A stretch of 64,000 nt of DNA from Pontederia crassipes (Eukaryota > Streptophyta > Magnoliopsida > Commelinales > Pontederiaceae), in assembly GCA_030549335.1 (NCBI GenBank), contig JAUKPH010000017.1, positions 11,493,501 through 11,557,500 of the forward strand. The letters run 5' to 3'. Both the position numbers and the translations under genes were made by a program. Under the pieces are notes generated by a model. It searched no databases, had not been told where the DNA came from, and saw only the letters and a program-made list of their open reading frames with translations. Positions within the stretch are counted from its first letter, which is position 1. Every line of letters begins with the position of its first letter. This document shows, piece after piece, positions 12,301-24,960 of the stretch.

Positions 12301-12981
12301 AAAAATGAAAAAGGTGGGGAATGCCGCCTCCCCCTCTACCTCCGACAGCTTGGTCGGTGTCGAAGATAGGGGCAACACCTCTCCTATTGTCGCCGAAGGG
12401 AGAGGCGTAGAGGGGCGATGTGAATAGGGGGCGGGCACCCTTCTGTGTGCATCGCCACCCCTCCTCATGCATTGTCGACGATGCAATAAAGGGGGTAAAG
12501 ATGAAATTTCAGGCGGACCGCATGGCCCAACACGTCGCCGGCACGAACATGGCCCGCGCACGAAAAAATGGGCCGTGTCGTGCCATTCCGTGCCGGGTTG
12601 GCCATCCATACTGTTGGCACGACACGGCCCAGCACGACACGACTCATTTTGACATGGATTATTTTTTTAACATTCAAACACGGACTGTGTAATCCGCGCA
12701 CTACGATGACGGGACGCACATCATATTTGTACTCTAACACGGACCGTGTGTGCCCTAACACGGTTCGCATTTAGAAAAGGACAACGGCCTACGCGATCAT
12801 TTAAAACTTCAACACGGCCACGCTCAAGCACGACTTATTTTTTTTCATTTTAAAATGAGATTCACGATTTGACAACACGAACATGGATCGTAAGGTCATG
12901 GACACGGTCAAAGGGTTCAACAAGGACCATATTAGGTTCAACACGGGCCGTGTTAAAATATTTTTATTCTATTCCTCTGCC

Positions 12982-12989
12982 TATAAAAG
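12982..12989 (+). promoter_or_regulatory. TATA box of the hAT transposase
   Basis: TATAAAAG follows the GC-rich left subterminal region and precedes the transposase remnant by a few hundred bases. It is the only good TATA box on this side. Confidence 0.55.
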
Positions 12990-13289
12990 GCGTGGCCGAT
13001 CGTTCATCACTTCATCTCCACTCCACCATTCCAATATTGTCTACTTCCAAGTCTTTCATAGTGCTCTCTCTGCCTCTCTCACACTGGATGACTCAGTCTT
13101 TCTACATTTCTCTTATCTCCATTCGTGCTTTGCTCTCAAACTCTCTCACTCTTAATTTATATTTATATTGTAATATTTATTCAGTAGTATTTTTTATATT
13201 ATTATTATATTTATATTATCTCATTCTTAATTTCTTATATAACTGCATAATAGACCCGCGTGATCCCTTTTGTCTATAAGGTGATTTTG

Positions 13290-15550
13290 CTGCTTATTCA
13301 CCTTATGGACCACTAACATATCCATATGGTATACCATATAATACTAATAGTAGCGATGATTCTAATTTTTTATCAGCACAGCTAAGTGGTGATTTGTCGG
13401 GTTATATGGAAACTATGACGCCATCAACTAACTATCTAATTACTCCAATTACATATGTTAATCTTCCTGTCATTCCTAGTCTTAATATTACTTCAAGTTA
13501 CGTAGGTTCCGAAGGAGATTGTGCAACTGCAACTGCGATGCCCACAAGTCTGTCAAGCTCATATGCTCCCGCGCAAGATAAAATAATAGGTAAAAAAAAG
13601 ATGAACATCAAAGTTAACTGGTGAAGTTTGGAATTATTTTTAAAAAATTATAGATGAAAATGATCCAAAAAAAGATAAAGCTATTTGTAAAATTTGCAAG
13701 GGTAATTATGCTGCCGCCTCTTCTTCGGACACATGTAGTTTAAAACGGCATTTAGAATTGCATAGTATAACGATTAGGGAATAATTTTTAGGGGGTCAAT
13801 TACCGCAACAAACTCAATTAGGCGCACCGGGTCGTGGTACTGCTGGGAGCTCTTTATTTGCTTATAATAAAAAAATATGCGTGAAGGTTTAGCAAGATAT
13901 ATTATACATGCAGAAATGCCTTATACATTTGTTGAAGATTAAAAAATTTTATATTATTGTACAAAATTATGTACAAGGTGCCTTTAGAAATGTTAAAGAA
14001 GATTCGATTAAATTATATCGTAAGAAAAAAAATGAACTAATTAATTATTGTTTAGATTCCAAATTCATGTAGGGTTTGACTAGTGACATATGGATTTCTT
14101 TAAATGGTGATGGTTTCTTATGTGTTACAATTCATTGGATTGATACAAATTGGAAAGTGCAAAAAATAATTATTGCATTTAAAGAAATTGAGCATCCTCA
14201 TAATGGTTTACAAATTGCCAACGTGATAGAAAAAGTAATTAACGAATATGATTTTAAAGATAAAATTCCATGTCTTACTCTTGATAATGCAAGTGCTAAT
14301 AATTTCGTTGCACAATTTTTAATTTAAAGATTAAATTCTCCTTTAAATGAAATTATTTTTCATCAAAGATGTGGATGTCATATTATTAATTTGCGTGTTA
14401 AAAAGGATTAAAAGTAGTTGCTAAGTACTTGAAACTCTTAAATCAGTTATTGTAAATTTACGTCACTCTAGACCTAGGAGAAAAACATTTAAAGAAATTT
14501 GTCATCGTTATAATATTTTTTATAGAAAATTAAATACTGATGTGTCTACAAGATGGAATAGTACTTACGACATGCTCAAATTATGTATTCCATTTAGACA
14601 TGCACTCGATAATTATATTTTAACTGTGATACAATGTCCAGCAGTTCGAATTCCTTATTCGGAACGAGATGTTGCTAATGTAGTTATGGAATTGTTACAG
14701 GTTTTTATAATGCTACTTCAGAGTTATCTGCCATTTATTCTCCTACTTCATATTTAATAATTAATCAATTTCATGAAATGACAAGTTCATTTAATGAAAA
14801 ATGTGAATTATCAAATGAATTTTCTAAAATAATTTATTTGATGGAATCAAATTTTTTAGAATATTGAAATAATTTTCCTCTCGTAAGAATTTTAGCAATG
14901 ATGATGGATCCTAGATTTAAGAGATCCGGACTTAAATGGTACACAAGAAAGTTAAGAATTGTTTTCTCGAACAATATATAAGAAGTCATCCAGAATTGCA
15001 AACTGACGATTAATTCATATCGTGATTATGAAAATATAATAAATAACTTATATAATATTTATGAAGCAAAATTTGGTATACGTAGAGAGCAAGCATCTTC
15101 ATCATGTCCATCAGACCTTCCAATAATATAGATTCATGTCTTCTACTAGGGGGCACATCAAGAGGCTCGGATGAAGGTTCATCCAATTCAGCTGTCCCTT
15201 TGTATAATAAACTGCAAGATTACTTATCACGTTCAAATGAATGTGATACTGAAATCGATATCTTGACTTAGTGGAGATTAAATGGTTGTATGTATCCAAT
15301 TCTCTCCGCCTTAGCTCGATATCTTTTAGCTATTCCGATGTCTACAGTGGCATCAGAACAATATTTTTCTATAGGTTCCAGAATTTTGGATGAGAGAAGA
15401 AATATAATGAGATCTAAGTCGATGGAGGTTTGTATATTACTAAAAGATTGATTTGATGCAGATACTCGAACACAAGGTCAAGAATTCATATTACCATACA
15501 TAGAAGACGATGATGAAATAGATGTCTCCTCCGACTATTATTCTTCATAA
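13290..15550 (+). pseudogene. hAT transposase pseudogene (BED finger, catalytic core, dimerisation domain)
   Basis: Domains appear in normal hAT order but in several frames with stops. At 13650-13770 there is a BED zinc finger with CKICKGNY and LKRHLELH. At 14070-14325 the core has GLTSDIWIS and LTLDNASANN, which includes an expected acidic residue. STRWNSTYDML is at about 14545, followed by the C-terminal dimerisation region with LSALARYLLAIPMSTVASEQ and FSIGSRILDERRN at 15300-15400. The end DDDEIDVSSDYYSS stops at 15550. At least two tryptophan codons have become stops (TAG near 15272, TGA near 15451). An intact protein would bind the element ends in the nucleus and move it by cut and paste; this copy cannot. 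Confidence 0.88.
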
Positions 15551-15804
15551 AATAATTGTTGTACAAGATGTGATTTTTATTTTTTTTGTAAATTTGCATT
15601 TATTGATTATTTCATAATAATCAATAATAATAAAACATTAAAATTCTTGTGGATATAGGCTAAAATAGCCGATAATCTCGATGTTCATTACTATTTTTAC
15701 TATATAATAAATTAATACTTAATTATCCATACTATACTACCTAATTACCTAATTATCTATACTACTTATGCATTATTATAATTTATAATGTAGTACTATA
15801 TATT

Positions 15805-15952
<148 letters not shown>

Positions 15953-16437
15953 ACTTTCCATCTCTTCTCTCGTAGCTCTCTCTCTCTCTCTCTCAAACTC
16001 TCACTCTCACTTTCCATCTCTTCTCCGGTAGAATACTACTAATATATATTTATTAAATACTTACCAATTACTCTTTATATATAAGGTTATAACTTATTAG
16101 TTATTACTCAATTAATCATTTTACAAATTTATTTACTTAATAATTATAAATTAATGACTTAATGTATTTGAAATTTTAACTATATAATTATTATCAGTCA
16201 TATATTATAGAATAAATAATAATACTAATTATATTATATAATAATTTAATAATTAAATTTATTTTAATATTTGAAAAGTTGAAATTGAAAAAAAATGGGC
16301 CGCCCGACCCGGCCCAGCCGGCCCAGACTGTGTCGGGGTCGAAAAGAGTCTATTTGGCATGACACGGCCTGTGGCATGGTCAAACACAAATTGACCGAGA
16401 CGGGCACGACACGACACGACCCATTTTTTCATCTCTA

Positions 16438-16700
16438 AAAGAGGGTGATACCTCCCTCTGCGCGTCATCGGTGACATGAAAAGGGGGAGTCATGAAAAAG
16501 TGGGACAACACACCCTCTGTGTATCACGATAAATTGGTAATACCACATCTAAAGAATTATTGAAATAAGTCAATAGTTGAATAGTAGTCTAATTACAAAG
16601 TAAAGTTGGAGCAAAGAGTTGAAAAATAATAATGTTGGGGGACATTTACTAAAGTTTACCACTTGTTGTGTCATGACACTTTTAAATTATACATAGTCAA
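16438..16700. other. Spacer between hAT element and LINE
   Basis: This begins with the right target duplication and then a GC-rich patch (AGGGTGATACCTCCCTCTGC) resembling the GC-rich patch left of the hAT element at 12300-12490. The hAT probably landed in an older short repeat. No coding frame is supported. Confidence 0.4.
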
Positions 16701-19354
16701 AGAAATCAAAGAAATATTTTAATTTTCATTATCCAATCTATCAGCCATGTTGAGGAGACCATATGTTCGACGCATAGAAAAGTTGCCTGAGTTCAATGCC
16801 CATTTGTCTGGTATGTTAGTAGCCGAACTACAACCTTCCAGTTTTTGCAAGAGGATGATGAAGTCAGTTTGCTGTTCAGACAAGTGTGTTGAGAAAGGAG
16901 GGAGCCAAACACCATTTAGGCCATTATTGCTCGACCAACAATCAACCACAAAAGCTTTGTCATCTACAATGACATAAAAGTCTTGAAATCGTTTGGTAAG
17001 GTTTTCAAAATCAACCCAAGAATCCTCCCAGAATCATATATCCTTTCCATTACCAATGGCCCGGAGTCTGATTTTAGGGAGAACTGCCATCACCCCTACT
17101 AGAAAGATGAACACTCCTAGAGATGCATCAACCTTGAGTCATAAGGGATTGTTCTTGCATTGTATGAAAAAACACATAAATCACCAATGTCTCCCGTGAC
17201 ATGATATGCCCATTTTGATAACAAAGCTTCATTTATTCATTGAATTATCTAAATTCCTAAACCACCTTCAAGATAAGGGTGACAACCTCATTCCATGCCA
17301 CCAAAAGAACACCATAAGATGGACTGTTTGAATGTCTCCAAAATAATTGGTTTCAAAGAGAGTTCAGACGGATCTCCACAGAGTGCAGGAGAGGCAATCT
17401 GACATAAAATATATTAGGATTGCAGAAAGTATTGCCCGTACTAATGTCACCTGTCCTCTTGAAAATAATCTCATACTTCACCTTGTTAACCGACATTTCA
17501 CTATTTCAATGACTATATTCTATTCTCTTACACATAACTTTATGTCGGTTAGAGGCAGACGTAGGTAGGGAATATGTGGAGTGGATATAATTGTGTGCAG
17601 AACAATTGAGCAACAAAGAGCCTCATGACATTCATCCCTAATGTTATGAACGAAGATTTTGAATAATTTATGCAAAGACTTGAGAAATTTCCAAACACAT
17701 TTATTAAAAAGGAGATCCTTCGTGTTGCATCCACATATCCCTCAATGAGAAATAATGTATCATCTGCATACTATAATATTGGGATTAGAGTACTAAAATG
17801 AAATATGAAATAAGGCCACTTTGGCAGACCGAAAATATGAAGTGTGCTAAGGCATAACAGCTAAGATGAACAACAATGGAGCGATAGGACAACCCAAATC
17901 CATCCACCTATTGGCTCTCCATTGAAAAGGGAAGAGAAAGAAATAGTACAAACACATTGTTTCCTTCATGAAATCTATTTTGGCGCAAAACCTTGTTTAT
18001 ATAACGAGCTCCATAAGAAGGACCGCTCCAAGAAGTTGTATACCTTCAAGAAATTCACCTTCCATATGAAACCTTGTTGGCCCATGCATTTCCAATAAGA
18101 GACTATCTCTGATGCCATGGTGAAATTGTTTGATATTGATCGTTGATCCATGAAGTTGATTGCATAGTATGCACCAAAGAATCTAGGACCAATCACAACC
18201 TATTTGCCAAAACATGAACCATAACAAGATATATTGAGTTAGATAAAGCAATCATGTGAAAATCTTCCACTCTATCTGCTCTTGATTTTTTGGTATTAAG
18301 AATAAAAATAATCATTTGATCATTTCAAGCCCCTATTGCCATTTACAAATTCATGGAGAGCAACCATGACGTCTGAGACATGAAGAGGCCAAAATTCCTT
18401 ATAGAATAGCACCAGAAAGTCGTGAGGTCTAGGTGAGCCTCACTTTTCAAGTTCCCAGGGATGTAAGAACATGTATATCAGGAAAAAGACAGTTAAACCA
18501 TTTGATTGTTCCTGTGAGAGTTTAGATGCCCCAGTACCACTCCATCATCACTTGCTTGGAGGATGTCGTCGAGTAAATTCTCTAAAATAACTAACCACTG
18601 AATTATCAAACACCTGCCCCGACACTTCCAGCTAGCTCATTTTGCTAATATGATTGCACCTATGTCGATTGCTAAGATAATTATGGAAGGACCTTGTGTT
18701 AGAGTCACCTTCCTGAATCCATAATTGTCACGACCTCTGCCTTCATTCCATTTCCATTTTGAAATCCTCTATAGCCACCACGTCTTGATGTCGTTGGTGT
18801 TCCATCACTTCAATTGCAGCTAACTCCTTTGTATCCTCCAGCTAGTCCATAACAAAGATGGCACTTAAGGCCTCCATTCTTTTGTGGTCATGTTCTGCCA
18901 TGATCTTCCATTTGTGGCAACAAAGAAATCTTCTCAAGCGGTTCAATTTGTCTGCAATGGTCTTTGATGCCAAGGGGGATTAGTTTCTCCATTGCTCTTC
19001 CACCATCATTCAAAAGTTGAGTTCTTGGAGCAAAAATCTTTTTGTACTTGAAATAAGATCTAGAAATATATCCTTTGTTTGAATCCCATAGCAATGGTGT
19101 GTGGTTAGAAAAAGACCTCTCTAGTGCTGAAATAGTTGAGAATGAAACTTTCTCACCCAACTCCATGGAGATATCCCTCTAGCCTTCCAATCGGTCCAAA
19201 CAGATATATCCAACAAAATTTTGAGTCTCCAATTTGTCGCATAGTGAGTTGATCAATCGAAGCTAATTTTGTTTCTTGGATCATGGCAACATCCACCTTC
19301 CATTGACATAGGTATCTTCTCAAACTGCTCGCTTAGTGCTGTCAATCAAGACCC
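16700..19354 (-). pseudogene. LINE (L1-type) ORF2 remnant, main part
   Basis: On the minus strand the parts follow LINE order from right to left. The endonuclease has VDVAMIQETKLAS near 19255-19300. A linker with LERSFSNHTPLLWDSNKG lies at about 19080-19130. The reverse transcriptase has WKCMGQQGFIWKVNFLKVYN and FLWSSLYKQGFAPK at 17975-18110, the active-site box YADDT near 17755-17780, and INYSKSSF near 17650. A zf-RVT-like tail with IPDKWALNSGNFSMRRTY lies near 16750-16800. Many stops and frameshifts split it into short pieces, so it is old and dead. No poly(A) tail or target duplication could be found. A copia element interrupts it at 19355, and its 5' part resumes at 23064. Confidence 0.85.
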
Positions 19355-19994
19355 TATTGAGAATTTAATCCCTCTTTTTATGTGTGAATTAAATAATATA
19401 AGCCAAGTACGATGCACAAGAAAATAATAATAGGCAAAAGAGACATAAAATTTATGTGAAAAAACTCTCCAATGAGAAGGGAAAAAATCATAGGGCAATC
19501 ACAGAGCAACATCACTAATTCAATAATAGAGTACAACGTCTTTCGGGTTTTGTCCAAACCCGAATAATAATAATTCACTGGGATAAATAATTCTTCTTTG
19601 AAAAATACTGAAATAACAGTAAGAATAATATCACATGATTACTACAATTCTCTGTGATTGTAGTATCAACAAAACCTCAGAGATCCTCACAATCTTGCTC
19701 TGTTCTTGATTCTTTGCTCTTCAAGAAGAAATTTTATATCTTCTTTTTCAATCCTCTTCTCTCTTTTTTTTTATCCATTGACCAAAGAAAATTTCCTTTT
19801 CTTTTTCAATCAACTCTAAATCCAAGAAAAGCTCGGCGGCTCGGCAAGGAGAGAAGAAAAAATTCTTTTTCTTTCACGTGGCTGCCCCACAATTCAAGAG
19901 AGAGAAGGTCTCATCCAAACATAAGTTAATTAGGTTTAATTAACTTAAATAGGTTTTCTTTTTATTGGACTGGATTAACTCCAAAGGCCCAACA
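19355..19994 (-). repeat. 3' LTR of the copia element
   Basis: It runs from TATTGAGAATTTAATCCC to GGCCCAACA and matches the other LTR at 22427-23063 along its length, with scattered substitutions and one larger indel near the CTCGGCGGCTCGGC segment. The outer end has lost its TG to TA. Confidence 0.9.
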
Positions 19995-19995
19995 A

Positions 19996-20010
19996 TCTCC
20001 CCCTCCAGCT
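19996..20010 (-). other. Polypurine tract of the copia element
   Basis: Minus-strand GCTGGAGGGGGAGAT directly abuts the 3' LTR. This is the expected site for plus-strand priming and confirms that the internal region reaches its natural 3' end despite the missing reverse transcriptase. Confidence 0.75.
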
Positions 20011-20039
20011 CATGAGAAGGAGATCATCAAGAATCATCG

Positions 20040-21600
20040 CTTGATCTTCGTGCCGGCCAATCCGGCACCTCGTTCTGGCTTTCTTCTTGGATTTATCTTT
20101 GGCTCCTCCTCTTCAGTAATCGAGTACTCAGAACTTGGATATCTAGTGAAAGAGCACGACGCTCTCTTGTAGATCTACGAGATGGAGTAGTATTGCTCCC
20201 CCTGCACAAAATCCTCTACATCTGCATCTGTATCCACATCTGGCTCATTGTTTTCAAGTTTATCTTGTACATAATCACTGCTCTGCTTCTTTGATTTCTT
20301 GAAGTCTACCAAAGTTTCTAATTCATGAAAAATTACATCTTTGCTTCTGATGATTTTCTTCTTCTCTGGATCGCACAACTTATATTCAGAATCTATATCT
20401 CCATAACCCAGAAATATACGCTCTTGGGTCTTCTCATTCAATTTCTGTCCATGTTCCTTTTCCACCTGTGCAGAAACTCTATAACAAAAAATCTTCAAGT
20501 GAGAGTAAGACACATTCTTACTAGTCCACACTTTCTCAGGAGTATCTGAATTCAAAGGAACTGATGGAGAGTATTCGCAGCTTCACTCCAAAAGATCTTC
20601 GGTAGATTAGCCGTCACACCTAACTCTATTCAGAATGGTTCTGTTCATTCTTTTAGCAACATCATTGTGCGGTGGAGTCTTAGGTACTGAGTTTTCATGT
20701 TTGATGTCATGCTTTGCGCAATATTCTTTAAATTTCTGAGACGTATATTCACCACCATTGTCTGTGCAAAGACACTTTAGATGATTGCCTGTCTCCTTTT
20801 CCACCATGACATGAAACTTCTAAAAAATTTGAAATACTTGATCTTTTGTCTTCATAAAATAAATCCATAATTTTCGTGAAGCATCATCAATAAAAGTAAC
20901 ACAATATCTATTGCCACCTAAAGAATTTACCTCAATGGGACCACACATATCAGAATGCACCAAATCCAACTTATTTTCCTTCCTTCTTACAATTGGACAC
21001 AAATGACACCCTGCACTATTTACCAAATAGACAGTCATCACAAGTATTCAGAAATTTACCTTTGGTAACAATGATGTGAGAATTCTTCGCCAGAACCTGC
21101 ATTCCTTTTTCACTCATGTGTCCTAATCTTTTGTGCCATAAATCTGGTGAAGCTCTTCCTCTATTGCATTTATTGATTGTCCAATCAAATTCACTTGAGT
21201 TTTGTAGAAAACCCCTTATAGCTTTCCTTTAGCAACAATCATGGATCCTTTGATCAATTTTTACTTTTTATCATTCATGTGACTATAGTAGTCTTCCTGA
21301 TCCAAAAGCTGAGGAGAAATCAAATTGAGACGTAAATCTAGTATGTGTCTGACATCCTTCAGAATCAACTCAGAACCAACATCTGTTCGAATACATACAT
21401 CTTCAATTCCTGCAATTTTAAATCCCATCTTCATTGTGCCAAAATCACCAGTCTTGTACACACTGAAGCATTCTTTTAATGGAGTTGCATGATGCGAAGT
21501 CCCTGAATCGATGATACACTCAACTAAAGAGCCTGTGACATTGCATTCTTCATTTTCTTCTGAAAGATAATATAGATCCTTATCTGATGCCACTACAGTA
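20040..21600 (-). pseudogene. Copia pol remnant: protease and integrase only
   Basis: The protease lies at 21600-21261 with ECIIDSGTSHHATP. The integrase starts near 21041 with GCHLCPIVRRKENKLD (zinc-binding part). It continues with LVHSDMCGPIEV (first catalytic Asp), FIDDASRK and LCTDNGGEYTS (second Asp). The Asn-rich box PHNDVAKRMNRTI then follows, where the third acidic residue expected in NGVAERMNRT is Lys. The GYGDIDSEYKL region and an acidic tail with YYSIS, followed by RRSTRERRALSL, end near 20100. The coding sequence then stops, and the next recognisable element part is the polypurine tract. It is broken into several frames. Confidence 0.87.
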
Positions 21601-21647
21601 CTCTGATCATCTGCATCTTTCTGATTCTTCTCATTTTGTTGCTTCTT

Positions 21648-22400
21648 CTAGTCTCTACAATTTCTTTTGATATGTCCCTCTTTGCCACAGTGATAACATG
21701 TAAATTTTTCTCTTGATTGTGACCTATTGTTGCCACGACCTTTTGATCCTCTGCTTTTGTCTCTTCCTTTATTCTCTGTGATAAGAACCTGTGTAGTATC
21801 TGTTCCCATGCTCTTCCTCCTTATTTTTTCATTAAATAAATAATCTTTGATCATAGTGAGTGATACCACACTATTAGGAGCAGAATTACTAAGTGTTATC
21901 ACCAAAGTTTCTCATGAATCTGGCAAAGAACTCAGAAGCATTAATCCTTGTAACTCATCATCAAGAACTATTTTCATTGCTCCTAATTGATTTATTATTT
22001 CCTGAAATTCACTCAAGTGTCCAGCAATAAAATTTTCATCTTTAAACTTCAAATTCACCAATTTTTTTATCATGAAAGTTTTATTCTGAGCAGTATTCCT
22101 TTCATATAAATCTTGTAACTTCTTCCACAAAACTTGTGCATCTGTCTCTTGAGCAACATAATGAAAAATACTGACATCAATAAATTACCTAATCATCCCA
22201 ACAGTTTTTATGTGCATCTTTTTTCAACTTTCATCAGTTTTTCCTGTCGACTTTTTATCTCCTAATTTAACGAGATCAAACAAGTCTTTGCAGTAAAGAA
22301 AGTCCTCCATCCTGACTTTCCAAACTGAATAATTATTTGATGTCAGTTTGATCATCCCGTTGAAATAATTATCCTCTATTTAATTCACACAAAAGAAATC
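21648..22400 (-). pseudogene. Copia gag remnant (UBN2 type with zinc knuckle)
   Basis: Minus-strand pieces show WKKLQDLYERNTAQNKTFM and LVNLKFKDENFIAGHLSEF, typical of the copia gag (UBN2) region, at 21912-22130. The CCHC knuckle CYHCGKEGHIKRNC lies near 21650-21700 at the end of the next frame. A stop separates the two frames at about 21910. The N terminus lies between 22130 and the primer binding site and is also broken. Confidence 0.85.
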
Positions 22401-22412
22401 TCAATTAACCTC

Positions 22413-22424
22413 GCTCTGATACCA
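22413..22424 (-). other. Primer binding site of the copia element
   Basis: Minus-strand TGGTATCAGAGC is complementary to initiator tRNA-Met and sits two bases inside the 5' LTR. Confidence 0.92.
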
Positions 22425-22426
22425 CT

Positions 22427-23063
22427 TGTTGGAAATTTAATCCCTTTTCTTATGTGTCAATTAATAATATAAACCAAGCACGATGCACAAGAAAATAATA
22501 ATAGGCAAAAGAGACATCAAATTTATGTGAAAAAAACCTCCAATGAGAAGGAAAAAAATCACAGGGCAATCACAGAGTAATATCACTAATTCAATAATAG
22601 AGTACAACGTATTTCGGGTTTTGCCCAAATTCGAATAATAATAATTCACTGGAATAAATAATTCTTCTCTAAAAAATACTGAAATAATAGTAGGAATAAT
22701 ATCACATAATTATTACAATTCTTTGTGATTATAATATCAGCAAAATCTCAAAGATCCTCTCAATCTTGCTCTGTTCTTAATTTTTTGTCTTCTTTTTCAG
22801 CTCTCTTCCCTTTTTTTTTATCCGTTTGATCAAAGAAAAATATCTTTTCTTTTTCAATCAACTCTAAACTCAAAAAAAGAAAAAAAAATCTTTTTCTTGA
22901 CTCTCGGCGGCTCGGCAAGGAGAGAAGAAAAAATTCTTTTTCTTTCACGTGGCTGCCCCACAATTCAAGAGAGAAGATCTTATCCACATATAAATTAATT
23001 AAATTTAATTAACTTAAATAGATTTCCTTCTTATTCGCCTGGATTGACTCCAAAGGCCCAACA
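22427..23063 (-). repeat. 5' LTR of the copia element
   Basis: It starts TGTTGGAAATTTAATCCC and ends GGCCCAACA, so it keeps canonical TG...CA ends. It has high similarity to 19355-19994. Confidence 0.92.
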
Positions 23064-23240
23064 AACCCCAAACTTTCCATGGCCCTATTTGCATATGGAT
23101 ACAAGAGACATCCCCATCGTTGATTGCCTACTGTGGCTTTCTAAGGAATTTGAAGAAGATTGTCAGTCTCCTTTTGACGTCCATTGCTGTTGTCATCTCC
23201 TTTTTAGCCATTTATTGATTTCCTTCCCATGCTGACTGCC
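23064..23240 (-). pseudogene. LINE 5' piece continuing beyond the copia insertion
   Basis: The sequence to the right of the copia element resumes LINE-like coding on the minus strand (GPWKVWGL near the junction, in the position of the endonuclease N terminus). The left flank supplies the next residues leading into VDVAMIQETK. The similarity is short, but the target-duplication geometry agrees. Confidence 0.5.
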
Positions 23241-24212
23241 ATATTCTTTGATTACGAATTCATCCCTTTTTGAATTTATGCTAGTCTGGCAAATATTAGG
23301 CCGGCAAAAAATAAGTGATTTGAGGATCATCTTATGGTAATGTTGTTAAAATCAGATCGGACACCAAGACAATTTATTATAAATCCAAAATCGATCACCT
23401 AATCAAATCGGATTCAACAGATCAAGACCGATAAAAGATTGGTCAAATAGATCAAAACCAAACAAAATTAAAAAAATCAGGTTATTTTGGATGGGCCAAT
23501 TTTTTTTATTAATTTGTTTTATTAAGATATAATTAGAAAAAAAACATTATATTATAAATTTGAAAATATTCAAATATGAACTTTCTCCATATGACCCATT
23601 AGTTTTCTCTGTAGTTAATACTTATCTATTTACTCTCATCTTACTATTGTTATCAAGATGGGATTATCATTCTACACTAATTCTTTCGCTTCATTTAATC
23701 TAGAATTTATTAAACTTTAACTTATAGATTATGTTCAATTTTTTTAACATAATAGATGTATATTATAATATAAATTATTATATATTTATTGTATCATATA
23801 TAATTTTATCATATTAGATAAATTAATTATGGATGAAATGTGCAAAGTGCAAACTTCTTCGTCATATGTATAATATACAATAATACTATAATATACTTAC
23901 TATAGTATAGTATAGTATTATATATAATAATATGTACATAAATTTAAATTTTTCTTTAATTTATTATGTAATAAGTTCAAATTAAATAGTTAACCGCTAA
24001 TTATACTATATATTTATTTACAAAATATACAATATTGTCATAATATTTTGGGAAAAAATGATTTATTTGTTGCTTCTAACATAAAAGGTATGAATCCCAA
24101 AAAAGTTACAAGTAGAAAATTTATATAATAATAATAATAAAATAATATTTTTACTTATTTAAGTGTGTACTGATTTTAATATAAAATCTTAAAATTAATT
24201 CTATAAATATGA

Positions 24213-24265
<53 letters not shown>

Positions 24266-24960
24266 TTTGGGTTATTTTCTTAAACCTCCCCTAAATATTA
24301 ATTCTATATCGATTTTTTCATGTCTGCCCCTAATATATGAACTTATTGTAGTGCCTCCCTTAAACTATGTCATGATTTTCATTTTAGTCCATTAGTCTAG
24401 CTCTGTTAACTTTTCCAATATTTTTTATTTATTATTTATTTAAAAATTTAAAAATTTAAAAATCATTCACTCATACTTCTAATATTTACAAGTTTAAAAT
24501 AATATATAATACAAAATCAAGAGCGTGCCAGTGACACTCACGTCGTCGGTGCACACGATGGGAGTATCACCCCCATATTTTGCTCCCCGACGATGCAAAG
24601 CGAAAAGGGGAGGGGGAGTGTTGCCCCCTTTTGTGATTTTAGAAAAATAAATAACTAAAGAATCAAATCTAAATTTTTGTTTAAAGAACAAAAATCGTCG
24701 TTTCATAGGTTTTTCGATTTTGTGTCTACATTTTATCTAACTAAATTCCTCAAAAAAATTATTAAAAATCACTTTTATAATTATTTGATATATAAGAACA
24801 ATTACTGTCCACCTTAAGTAAATTTTCATCGGTTTCGCACTCTAATAGTTGATGTTGAAGTGTAAGTCTTAACATCACATTCACATTATTTATCATAGAA
24901 TCACATTCATACATCTAATCATGCATGATTAAGTTAGGGATATTACATTTTCTTTTTTCT
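23241..24960. other. AT-rich stretch without a gene
   Basis: AT-rich DNA with a pure ATT microsatellite at 24209-24263. At 24515-24640 there is one GC-rich island with words such as CGTCGTCGGTG and CCCCGACGATGCAAAG, resembling the patch at 12300-12490. No coding frame is supported. Confidence 0.55.
24209..24263. repeat. (ATT)n microsatellite, about 18 units
   Basis: An uninterrupted run of ATT trinucleotides. Confidence 0.95.

Larger units (their letters stand above)
19355..23063 (-). mobile_element. Ty1/copia retrotransposon lacking reverse transcriptase and RNase H
   Basis: Two LTRs of about 640 bp frame only 2.4 kb of internal sequence read right to left: primer binding site, gag, protease, integrase, then directly the polypurine tract. 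Reverse transcriptase and RNase H, which normally follow integrase in copia elements, are absent. The outer flanks are GACCC (19350-19354) and AACCC (23064-23068), a 5-bp target duplication with one difference. LINE sequence continues on both sides, so this element inserted into the LINE. The element is internally deleted and the remaining frames are broken. Confidence 0.9.
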
